Positions 8,445 to 16,101 of a stretch of 64,000 nucleotides of DNA are shown in pieces. Made by a program: the position numbers and the translations under genes. Location: positions 186,001-250,000 of the forward strand of contig NZ_OCMF01000003.1 in the NCBI RefSeq assembly GCF_900215295.1, given 5' to 3'. Within the stretch, counting starts at the first letter, position 1. Each line of letters opens with the position of its first letter. The notes below the pieces were generated by a model that worked only from the letters and a program-made list of their open reading frames with translations, did not search any database and had not been told where the DNA came from. The stretch is from Salinimicrobium sediminis. GTDB taxonomy: Bacteria; Bacteroidota; Bacteroidia; Flavobacteriales; Flavobacteriaceae.

Positions 8445-9047
8445 ATGAGAAAGTTCCAAACCTTACGTTTTTTACCGGTTCATTTAATTTTACTGCTGAG
8501 CTTTTTCAGCCCGTCCTGTAACGAAAGAGAAACAAAACCTTTAGAGGAGCAGGTTCTTTCCGCGCAAATAGCTATGTTACCGGATCATTCTAAAAATGTC
8601 GGGGTATCTTCTGCAACAGAACCTTATGTTGCAGCGGAAAAGGATACTAATGTACTCTTGAGGGTTGATACTGAAAACATTACAGAAGATACTAAAAATG
8701 AATTTGTGTTTATCTCTGATGACCGCTCAGAGTCTTCCGAAAAAAGCAGTTCGCCCTCCGAACATATTGCACTTGTTGAAAAAAATATGAAAATATACTG
8801 GAGAGCAGAAGCTTTAGAACCTCAATCTGGAGTTACGGTAGATGTGCTGGGTATTTTCCGGAAACCAGAAGGCGGATCAGAAATACTGGAGGGCGTTTTT
8901 CGAGACCCTAATAAAGACGGAATTATTATGGGGAAGATCAAAAATAAAAAAGTAGAGGGCATGGAATATTATAATATCATGATAAGGGTAAATAGTGAAA
9001 CTCCTAAAACCTTCTTGATCGATCCAAAAATTAAAATGATAAATTAA
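8445..9047 (+). CDS. Putative lipoprotein, unknown function
   Basis: 200 residues starting with a lipoprotein signal whose lipobox is FSPSC (C25), so it is probably anchored in the envelope. The middle (about 30-110) is rich in Glu, Ser and Thr and looks unstructured. The C-terminal half (about 115-200) contains repeated short strands, for example VDVLGIFRKPEGG and KNKKVEGMEYY. I do not recognise a family. It converges with the DUF3570 gene and no clear terminator lies between. Confidence 0.7.
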   Translation: MRKFQTLRFLPVHLILLLSFFSPSCNERETKPLEEQVLSAQIAMLPDHSKNVGVSSATEPYVAAEKDTNVLLRVDTENITEDTKNEFVFISDDRSESSEKSSSPSEHIALVEKNMKIYWRAEALEPQSGVTVDVLGIFRKPEGGSEILEGVFRDPNKDGIIMGKIKNKKVEGMEYYNIMIRVNSETPKTFLIDPKIKMIN

Positions 9048-9088
9048 GTGGAACTAAGGAAACTCTTACTTCAGGATTTATCAAACCG

Positions 9089-10396
9089 TTACTCCATGAT
9101 GAACTTTACTCCCCCGGATAAAAGATGTGCAGTAAGACCTGAGTCGCGTTTGTAGTAGTTGTATTTCAAATCGGCAGTTTTAAGACCGAAGTGCCAGAGG
9201 TGGAAATTTGTAAATATATCCGTGTAAAGAATTCCTAAGCCGTATTGATTGGCTTTAAATTTTGAAAGGTCATTATCTGAAGTATAGAACTCTTCTGTTG
9301 ACACATGTTCTTCATAAGCTGCAAAATGATCGGCTGCAGTTTGATCGTAGTATCGGTAGGAAGGATAGATGGTAAATTTTTGAAAGATTTTTATCGGCAG
9401 TTCCACCTTAGCTGTATTAGAGCTTATTCCCCAGTCATCGGTATAAAAGCGGTAGTAAGTCCTCACTACAAATATGGAATTCAGGAAATAATTGAGCCGT
9501 CCTCCAACGGCGATCTTTGAACGCGTCCCGGGCAGTTGTTCTACATCATCTGCTAATTGAAAATTTTCAACATAAAAATCCGGTCTGTCAGCAAAATAAA
9601 CACGCTGAAAAGGAGTGGAGAGCAGACCTTCCTGCTGCACAAGATCAACCGAAAGACTTCCCTGCAGATCTTTTGAAAGGATCTGAGAAAAATTCAAACC
9701 TACAGCATAGGAATTTCGGGTTTCGCTATCAAATTCCGAAAATGATGGCGCGTAAATTCCATTTCCCTGAATGTTGCTGAAAAAACTGCTGTTCAACCCG
9801 GGTCCGTTAGCCTCAAAGAACCGCAACTCATAAGGATAGATGGCATTCCAGGTGTCGAGATATACATTGGCAGTGATTCCAATTTCAGTATTCTTGTCAT
9901 TGAACAACCAGGCATAGCCTCCGCCGAAGCCAATAGAGAAATAATCGTATTCCGAAGAAACCGAGAGTTTGGCAGTCCAGATCCTGTTTCGATCGTCTGA
10001 ACTATGGCTGTAGGTGCCGTTGAAATTTGCCCAAATATCGCTGGAGGATGCACCTGAAGAAGCAGTAAATGGGTCGGCTGGTCCGCCGTTGTCCCAGGGA
10101 TCAACATTGCTGGAAGAAGCCGAGGTGTATGCCGAGATTCCTGCATCTATTGTCAAAACATCGTCAGCATTCAGGGGAATAGATACCACAAAGGTTGGGG
10201 TAAAGTCTGTAAGTTCTTCAGTTCCTATACCTCCGCTTACCGCAGCATTATCGCCGTCCTGGGTGTAAAGGCTGGTGAGAAATTCCACCTCTGTACTCTC
10301 CAAAACACGATTTTTAAAGCCTTCCTCTTCAGGAATTTCCTGTGCTACACCTGTTATAAAACAGGAGAAGAATAAAATGATCCCCAGTTTTTTCAT
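9089..10396 (-). CDS. DUF3570 family outer-membrane beta-barrel-like protein
   Basis: 435 residues from the ATG at 10396; an upstream start at 10489 would read into the preceding gene and lacks a signal peptide, so it is rejected. Residues 1-19 form a signal peptide ending GVAQ. The rest is rich in alternating aromatic strands and ends with a terminal strand GGVKFIME, as in outer-membrane barrels. DUF3570 members typically travel with DUF4266, ApbE and a thioredoxin, exactly as here. A loop TASSGASSSD (111-120) resembles the S/T-G-A-S/T core of ApbE flavinylation sites, though without the usual Asp spacing. Function unknown. Confidence 0.85.
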   Translation of the reverse strand: MKKLGIILFFSCFITGVAQEIPEEEGFKNRVLESTEVEFLTSLYTQDGDNAAVSGGIGTEELTDFTPTFVVSIPLNADDVLTIDAGISAYTSASSSNVDPWDNGGPADPFTASSGASSSDIWANFNGTYSHSSDDRNRIWTAKLSVSSEYDYFSIGFGGGYAWLFNDKNTEIGITANVYLDTWNAIYPYELRFFEANGPGLNSSFFSNIQGNGIYAPSFSEFDSETRNSYAVGLNFSQILSKDLQGSLSVDLVQQEGLLSTPFQRVYFADRPDFYVENFQLADDVEQLPGTRSKIAVGGRLNYFLNSIFVVRTYYRFYTDDWGISSNTAKVELPIKIFQKFTIYPSYRYYDQTAADHFAAYEEHVSTEEFYTSDNDLSKFKANQYGLGILYTDIFTNFHLWHFGLKTADLKYNYYKRDSGLTAHLLSGGVKFIME

Positions 10397-10406
10397 TTTT
10401 GAACCT

Positions 10407-10616
10407 TTAGTTGCAACCGCATCCGCCGCCTGTTTTACCTCCGTTAGCTCCTGCTGCCGCTTCCCGGTAAGCCTGGAAATTTGTTTCAAACCTTTCAGTA
10501 CTCCTTAGCGACAAATCCATATCCGGATCATTGATATTTACTTTTTCGTATTCCTTTACCGCCGAGCAGGATTGAAGGGCAGCCAAAACAAAACATCCTA
10601 AAATTATCTTTTTCAT
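10407..10616 (-). CDS. DUF4266 small lipoprotein
   Basis: 69 residues with lipobox LQSC (C17) and a short conserved middle, VNINDPDMDLS. The C-terminus GGKTGGGCGCN has C66 and C68, a Gly/Cys tail that could bind metal, form a disulfide or be modified. Its ATG overlaps the ApbE stop by four bases (10613-10616), and the DUF3570 ATG follows 10 bases after its own stop, so expression is coupled. Function is not known for the family. Confidence 0.85.
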   Translation of the reverse strand: MKKIILGCFVLAALQSCSAVKEYEKVNINDPDMDLSLRSTERFETNFQAYREAAAGANGGKTGGGCGCN

Positions 10617-11596
10617 GGAGAATTAATTTTTATGTTTTTGGAGGTACTAATATTCCCATTTGCCTCTATAATGATGCATTCTACCTGCGGCAGCTGATCA
10701 ATCCTGTTGAGGCCAACATCTTTGCCCAATACAAACACCGAGGTCGCCAAAGCATCGGCCAATTCTGCTTTATGTGCAAAGACAGACACACTTATGATCC
10801 CGGTAGCGGGATATCCCGTCTTTGGATTTATAATATGCGAATAGCGAACGCCGTTGAACTTTACGAATTTCTCGTAATCTCCAGAGGTCACCACGGCACC
10901 TTCCCTGAGAGGTAGCAGCGCAAAAGCTTGGTCCTTGTTCAATGGATTCGTAAGTGCGACCATCCATTCACGCCCATCCGGTTGTTTGCCCCAGGTATTC
11001 ATGTCCCCGGAGGCGTTGATGATCCCTCCCGGGACACCTTTTGAAAGAAGTAGGTCCTTCGCCTTATCTGCCGCGTAGCCTTTACCTATGGCTCCAAAAC
11101 CAATTTTCATTCCTGAATTTTTCAGAAAAACAGTAGAATTCTTCTCGTCCAGAAGAATGTTCTTAAATCCCACTTTTGCCACCGAAGCTTTGATTTCTTC
11201 TTCGGAAGGCATTTCATTCATGCTGCCATCAAACTTCCAGATCCTGTCCATTGAAGCATAGGAAATGTCAAAAGCGCCGTCAGTGATTTCTGAAATTTTA
11301 ATAGCCCTTTGGATGAGATTGAAAAGTTCCCGATCCACTGTTACCGCCTTAAGTCCGGCATTGCGATTGATCTCAGAGGTCTGCGAATTGGGATCCCAGG
11401 AAGAAATGAGTTTTTCGATCCTTACTATTTCAATGACTGCCAGGTCAATATATTCGTCTGCTTCAGCTTTATTACCGGCGATCACTGTGATCTCAAATCT
11501 GCTTCCCATGAGCTTCAGCGTACGCTTATAAATATCCTCTGCCAAAGCGTTCAGGCTCAATAAGAAGGTCAGGCTAAAAAAAAGCAGCTTTTTCAA
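10613..11596 (-). CDS. apbE: FAD:protein FMN transferase (ApbE family)
   Basis: 327 residues with a signal peptide (1-19), so it works outside the cytoplasm. ApbE enzymes move FMN from FAD to a Thr or Ser of a target protein and need Mg2+. Seen here are TDGAFDISYASMDRIWKF near 100, GFGAIGKGYAADKA near 168, NASGDM in place of the more usual N-x-G-G-D/N, and the C-terminal SHIINPKTGYPATG. All are expected ApbE elements. No classical target (NqrC, RnfG, FMN-binding domain) lies nearby, so the substrate may be a neighbour or be encoded elsewhere. Confidence 0.93.
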   Translation of the reverse strand: MKKLLFFSLTFLLSLNALAEDIYKRTLKLMGSRFEITVIAGNKAEADEYIDLAVIEIVRIEKLISSWDPNSQTSEINRNAGLKAVTVDRELFNLIQRAIKISEITDGAFDISYASMDRIWKFDGSMNEMPSEEEIKASVAKVGFKNILLDEKNSTVFLKNSGMKIGFGAIGKGYAADKAKDLLLSKGVPGGIINASGDMNTWGKQPDGREWMVALTNPLNKDQAFALLPLREGAVVTSGDYEKFVKFNGVRYSHIINPKTGYPATGIISVSVFAHKAELADALATSVFVLGKDVGLNRIDQLPQVECIIIEANGNISTSKNIKINSP

Positions 11597-11598
11597 AA

Positions 11599-12033
11599 TC
11601 AGCTTTTAAATGAATTGAGTAATGCTATGTATTCTTTAGGGGATAATTTTTTATAACCGGTTTTTCCAAACACCTTCCCGTTGTGGTCCATAATGACCAC
11701 CAGGGGAAAATATCCCTGCGGATTATATTTTTCGGCCAACTTATTATTCTTTTCCTGCTGGGAAGGTTCAAGTTGATTTTTTTCCTTTCGGGGGAAATCG
11801 GCCTTTACCAATACATAATGATCTTTAGCGTAGTCCTTAAATTCTGAAGATGACCAAATCTCACGATCCAGTTTGATACATGGGGCACACCAGTCAGAAC
11901 CCTGGAAGACGAGCAGAACTTTCTTGTTTTCTTTTAAAGCCATTTCCTGGGCAGATGCAAGATCATTGTGCCATGATTGTGCATTTGCAATTCCCGCAAC
12001 AAAAAATAATATTCCAAAAAGTATATTTTTCAT
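11599..12033 (-). CDS. Periplasmic thioredoxin-family protein
   Basis: 144 residues: signal peptide 1-18 (GIANAQ), then a thioredoxin fold with active site WCAPC at 48-52 in the context FQGSDWCAPCIKLDREIW. This 'SDWC' form is typical of secreted thioredoxins that hold or reduce disulfides in partner proteins. The cis-Pro region reads YFPLVVIMD. It ends two bases before the ApbE ATG and is the first gene of the four-gene operon with apbE, DUF4266 and DUF3570. Confidence 0.9.
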   Translation of the reverse strand: MKNILFGILFFVAGIANAQSWHNDLASAQEMALKENKKVLLVFQGSDWCAPCIKLDREIWSSSEFKDYAKDHYVLVKADFPRKEKNQLEPSQQEKNNKLAEKYNPQGYFPLVVIMDHNGKVFGKTGYKKLSPKEYIALLNSFKS

Positions 12034-12385
12034 AGGTGCGTCCTGCTTTATTTTCTAACGAATTTAATGGCTGTTTATTGCTGCTGCTGCTGCTGTAAAA
12101 ATATTCCGGAGGCCGGGAGGTTATCGGATGGAATTGCAGGTCCTGTTGCAAAGGCTTTAAATCAAATTATCACGTGCTTAGTGCAGTTAAAAACAGCACC
12201 CATAGCCTCCAATGATTAAATTTTCGGCCTTAAATCCTGCAGCCAGTCACCCGCTGTTGGCCAATGTGAATTTTGTACTTTTGTGACGAATTTTTCAGGG
12301 AAAAACCGCTTTTCGATAGAGCTGAAAAATTTGATTAAAAGATGCCAACTCCTGTAAACGAACGGCATAAAAAATAATAAAGAAT
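12034..12385. other. 352-base intergenic region with divergent promoters
   Basis: No gene is seen. On the plus strand TTG at 12257-12259, 16 bases, then TACTTTTG at 12276-12283 fits the flavobacterial -33/-7 pattern and can serve the PLP enzyme with a leader of about 100 bases. A (CTG)5 microsatellite lies at 12081-12095 upstream of the thioredoxin operon. I see no convincing -7 box for the minus strand. Confidence 0.5.
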
Positions 12386-14242
12386 ATGAAAAAGACTAAA
12401 GTGCGAAAATATATTGAAGAGGTATTAAAAAACATGCCGGCAGACTGGTTAAAACTTACTACTCATCGTCTGGATATTTATAATGAACAATTGGCAAAAA
12501 CCCAATTTTTGGATGAGTTCGAAACTTTATTTGAAGAAAATAATGCTGAATCTGCTGCCCTTGCTGCTCTGCCTACGGCTTATGATTATATTCGTTTAGG
12601 TCATCCTTTGTCTTCAATCCTGGAATGGGCTATAGCAAAAGAGAACCACCTAAACCCTGATAGTGTAATAAGTTTTTCGTCCAATACTATTCCTGTTTTG
12701 GCGGTGCTGAGAAAGAACTTATTTTCGGGGAAAAAAACGCGGATCCTCTACCGGGAATACTTGCCTGACTACTTCGACACACAAAGCCTAAAGCAGGTGT
12801 ACGGGTACGATTTTGAAGTGGAAAAAATTGCAGATCCCGAGCATATTTCTGAATTCGGGGGGAGTACCATTTTTATTTCGCAGGCTAATAGCATTAATGA
12901 TCTTGCTTTATCTCCTAATATCGATTTTTGGGTGAGTATGCTTCCCGGGCTGGGGAGTATCTTACTGGTCAATGGGGAGAGCAATGAAAAATATATTTCT
13001 GAAATCCAGCATGTCCGCAGAAGGGAAACAATTTCCATGACACCTGTGGATTGTTATTCCACCCTTCAGCAATTAACAGACAAAGCTTCCTCTCCCGAAT
13101 ATCTGGATCTGGAATCTAATAAAGCCAAAGTAATAGCTTCCATAAAAGAAATTACCGGCACCAATTCTCAAGCCTGTCTCGCTTCTTCGGGTTTATCGAT
13201 GCAGTACGCGATCATGATGGGCCTTATTGATGAAGCGTTTGAAAAAAATAAGGGAAAAGCTATTAAAATTATTGTACCGCCAAATTGCTATGGAGGTACT
13301 AATGACCAGGCCAGGAGAGTGGCGGCTACCCTAGAAGAGGTGGAAATTCTGGATTTGCTGGTAGATAGGGAAAATGATATGGTCCAAAGTATAGACAGCA
13401 TCCTGGATGAGGTAGCTAAAGAAGATGCTGTCCCGTATATCATTGCAGAAATACCCACGAATCCACGGGTTGAAGTGCCCGATTTAGAACAGCTGAAAAA
13501 AGTTTTAAGTAAAACCCGGACGACAGCAACCGGGGAAAATGCCATTGCGCCTGTTTTTATTCTGGATCAAACTTTTTGTCCTAATGTTCAGTTTTTGGCC
13601 AGGGATGGAATTTTCTCTTCTATCAAGGCAATCTCCTATGTTAGCGGATCAAAATTCCCCAGTGGCGGAAAGTGTACTGCCGGTTACTGTGTGGCCAATC
13701 AAAAGGCAGAATCATTATTACAGAAGATCGAAAAGCACCTGGTGCTGTGCGATAACGAGGCTACAGGGCTACAGGTGAAGATCCTTGCCGAACAATTGCC
13801 ATCAATGAATGAGAGGATTCAGGAGGCATATAAAAACACCCGGGAATTCGTGAATTTTATACAAAAGATTCTCCCGGAGGCTAAGATCAATTTTGTTTCT
13901 GAGGAATTGGCCGCGGCAGGTTTTACACCATCTGTTTTTTCCCTGGATTTGCCTACCAAAGGAGATACAGCCGAATCAAGAGAGTCTTACAAGCGCTCCC
14001 TTAATTTAAAACTGATCAATATGATGATCACCGAAATCCCGGATGAGAGCAAGTACTGCGTGAGTTACGGCCAATTAAAAGGTTGTTACTGGACCATCCC
14101 AGCCACATCCACTCAGGGAACTACCAAGGAAGATGATAAGGATTATATTGCCAGGGTTTCTGTTTCACCGGACCTTGACCTGGAGCATCATAAAAAAGTG
14201 TTCTCAGATTTTGTAGAACAGATCAAAGTTGGAGAGGTGTAA
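12386..14242 (+). CDS. PLP-dependent enzyme related to Cys/Met metabolism, with long N-terminal region
   Basis: 618 residues. Residues about 235-618 look like a fold-type I PLP enzyme of the cystathionine gamma-synthase/beta-lyase group: EIPTNPRVEVPDL (355-367), the cofactor Asp in LDQT (D394) and the Schiff-base Lys in SGSKFPSGGKC (K423). Family members are normally near 380-420 residues; here about 230 extra residues precede the domain (for example YDYIRLGHPLSSILEWAIA near 67-85) that I cannot assign. It should act on a sulfur amino acid or a similar substrate, but the reaction is not settled by motifs. It is monocistronic; a promoter lies at 12257-12283. Confidence 0.85.
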   Translation: MKKTKVRKYIEEVLKNMPADWLKLTTHRLDIYNEQLAKTQFLDEFETLFEENNAESAALAALPTAYDYIRLGHPLSSILEWAIAKENHLNPDSVISFSSNTIPVLAVLRKNLFSGKKTRILYREYLPDYFDTQSLKQVYGYDFEVEKIADPEHISEFGGSTIFISQANSINDLALSPNIDFWVSMLPGLGSILLVNGESNEKYISEIQHVRRRETISMTPVDCYSTLQQLTDKASSPEYLDLESNKAKVIASIKEITGTNSQACLASSGLSMQYAIMMGLIDEAFEKNKGKAIKIIVPPNCYGGTNDQARRVAATLEEVEILDLLVDRENDMVQSIDSILDEVAKEDAVPYIIAEIPTNPRVEVPDLEQLKKVLSKTRTTATGENAIAPVFILDQTFCPNVQFLARDGIFSSIKAISYVSGSKFPSGGKCTAGYCVANQKAESLLQKIEKHLVLCDNEATGLQVKILAEQLPSMNERIQEAYKNTREFVNFIQKILPEAKINFVSEELAAAGFTPSVFSLDLPTKGDTAESRESYKRSLNLKLINMMITEIPDESKYCVSYGQLKGCYWTIPATSTQGTTKEDDKDYIARVSVSPDLDLEHHKKVFSDFVEQIKVGEV

Positions 14243-14345
14243 TTTTTTTCTTGCACATTTAAGAAACTTTTAAGATTTTGGCGCTACTGTTTGCTTCGGA
14301 AGTTACATCGAATGAAGAAGGATAGCACCTGAAGCAAAACTTTTC

Positions 14346-15113
14346 TTGCTGCCAATGATCAAAAGAAGCTGTATTCTTATACTCGTGTTATTTTCTATTT
14401 CGGCTGCAGCACAGGAAGTCATTCCTATAAAGAATTTTCTCCTGGGTAGGTTTGATTACAGAAATTCATCCGATTTTCGAAAAGTGGAGCAGCAGCATAG
14501 CAACAAATTTCTTTATCTCAATACTGTCGCATACAATGCCTTTATTGAAATGTTCGAAGCTGCAAAACTTGATGATATAAGCTTACAAATAGTTTCGGGG
14601 ACTAGAAATTTTGATGAGCAAAAGATCATCTGGGAAAGGAAATGGAAAAAAAGAGATAGTCTGAATCCTTCGGGAAAAGTCCTTTCTATCCTGGAATTTA
14701 GTGCTATGCCCGGCACCTCCCGCCATCATTGGGGAACAGATATAGATATCAACAGCCTTGAAAATTCGTATTTTGAAGAGGGCAGGGGCAAAGCCGAATA
14801 TGAATGGCTGGTGAAGAATGCGGCCAAATTCGGCTTCTATCAGGTGTACACTCCTCAAACTTCGGGAAGAACAGGCTACAGAGAAGAAAAATGGCATTGG
14901 TCTTACCTGCCCCTGGCAGCTAAATACCTGGAGGATTATATGTCACAGGTAAGTTATGAGGAGATAAAAGGCTTTGAAGGTGACGAATATGCTTCGGAGG
15001 TTGCTATTATTCCTCAATATGTTAATGGAATTCCGCAGGAGTTACAGTACCAGGCATTTATTGCGAGGGAAACTAAGAAGCTGGTGCATATAGAAACTTT
15101 AGAAGGAAAGTAA
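14346..15113 (+). CDS. M15-family D-Ala-D-Ala carboxypeptidase (VanY-like)
   Basis: 255 residues with signal peptide 1-22 (ISAAAQ). The zinc peptidase motif S-R-H-H-W-G-T-D-I-D gives H127 and D134 as ligands. A second motif, EKWHW, gives E181 as catalytic base and H184 as third ligand. It should trim the terminal D-Ala from peptidoglycan stem peptides in the periplasm. ATG at 14346 and in-frame ATG at 14355 (MIKRSC) are both possible; the second gives a more standard signal peptide. An M23 peptidase follows 123 bases later on the same strand. Confidence 0.9.
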   Translation: MLPMIKRSCILILVLFSISAAAQEVIPIKNFLLGRFDYRNSSDFRKVEQQHSNKFLYLNTVAYNAFIEMFEAAKLDDISLQIVSGTRNFDEQKIIWERKWKKRDSLNPSGKVLSILEFSAMPGTSRHHWGTDIDINSLENSYFEEGRGKAEYEWLVKNAAKFGFYQVYTPQTSGRTGYREEKWHWSYLPLAAKYLEDYMSQVSYEEIKGFEGDEYASEVAIIPQYVNGIPQELQYQAFIARETKKLVHIETLEGK

Positions 15114-15236
15114 TTTAGATTTTTTTCGCCTTGAAGAATCCTAAAGCCGATACCGGTAAATCATTTTTAAAGCGGCTTCCTCTAATATAATTTAAGGCTA
15201 AGAAAGTAAATTTATAATCTGATAACCTTTTTTTGA

Positions 15237-16079
15237 GTGCTAAAGCGAATTCTACTATGTAATTTCCTTTTACTGCTGGTCTTTAATGGTTGTAAATCTT
15301 CTAAAGTACCGGAGAATCTCATTCCACCTTCAAATCCGGTATGGATCTCCTATGACTCTCTTGGCGATACTTTAAGAATAAATCTCGAAAACAGGATCAA
15401 AGCACCTGTAAGAATCACCATTGATGCGGATGATGATCTTTGGAAGGTCAGGTTACAGAAATTGAACTTGAACTTTCTTGTGCTGGAGGCTGAGCAGGAT
15501 ACTATTCTGGTCATAGATTCAGATAGCAGGGAAGTGCCAAAACTCGAGTTTAAAGCAGCCTTAGGAGATCCGGAAAAAAAGATCATCTATTCTAAAATTG
15601 CGTTACCTATTCCCGAAAATAAAGCGGTACAGATCATTCAGGGTTACAACGGGTCCTATAGTCATTATAAGGCGACGTCAAAGTTCGCAATAGATTTCAA
15701 ACTAAATGTAGGTGATACCATTTTTGCAGCCTATGAAGGTTTTGCCGTCCAGGTGCACGAAGGCTATACCAAAGGGGGAAATGATATAAAGCTGCTGGAT
15801 TATGCAAATAACATTATTACCTATAATCCTCAAACCGGGCTTTTCTTCCAATACAGCCATCTGGCATTTCAGGGAGCTCTGGTGGAGGTGGGGGAGTGGG
15901 TAAAGCAAGGGCAACCTATTGGTATATCGGGAATGACAGGATATACAAATATTCCTCACCTGCATTTCAATGTTCTTGCTCCAGATCCCCGTGAACTTCG
16001 GCTTATCTCGGTCCCGGTTGATTTTATTGAAGGTTACTCAGGAAAAGATCTCCGGAAGAATGAGGTTATTAAAAAATGA
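15237..16079 (+). CDS. M23-family metallopeptidase, lipoprotein, GTG start
   Basis: 280 residues. The frame has TGA directly before GTG at 15237, and the lipoprotein signal LKRILLCNFLLLLVFNGC begins right there (C19), so GTG must be the start. The peptidase core has H143 and D153 (YSHYKATSKFAIDF), and HLHF with H241 and H243 (IPHLHFNV), the zinc site of LytM/M23 enzymes. The first histidine is spaced as in the 'SH...YAxDF' variant and not H-x-x-x-D. Residues 30-120 form an unassigned N-terminal domain. Likely an envelope peptidoglycan hydrolase or a scaffold for one. Confidence 0.87.
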   Translation: MLKRILLCNFLLLLVFNGCKSSKVPENLIPPSNPVWISYDSLGDTLRINLENRIKAPVRITIDADDDLWKVRLQKLNLNFLVLEAEQDTILVIDSDSREVPKLEFKAALGDPEKKIIYSKIALPIPENKAVQIIQGYNGSYSHYKATSKFAIDFKLNVGDTIFAAYEGFAVQVHEGYTKGGNDIKLLDYANNIITYNPQTGLFFQYSHLAFQGALVEVGEWVKQGQPIGISGMTGYTNIPHLHFNVLAPDPRELRLISVPVDFIEGYSGKDLRKNEVIKK

Positions 16080-16101
16080 CCTTTGAACTGCCTTAAGTAG
16101 G

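Noticed and set aside
10397-10489. Extended DUF3570 start at 10489
   Set aside because: The extra residues lie over the DUF4266 gene and have no signal peptide character.
12081-12095. (CTG)5 trinucleotide run upstream of the thioredoxin operon
   Set aside because: Too short to be a contingency locus, and it is 48 bases from the ATG with no link to a promoter box; reported only as part of the intergenic region.
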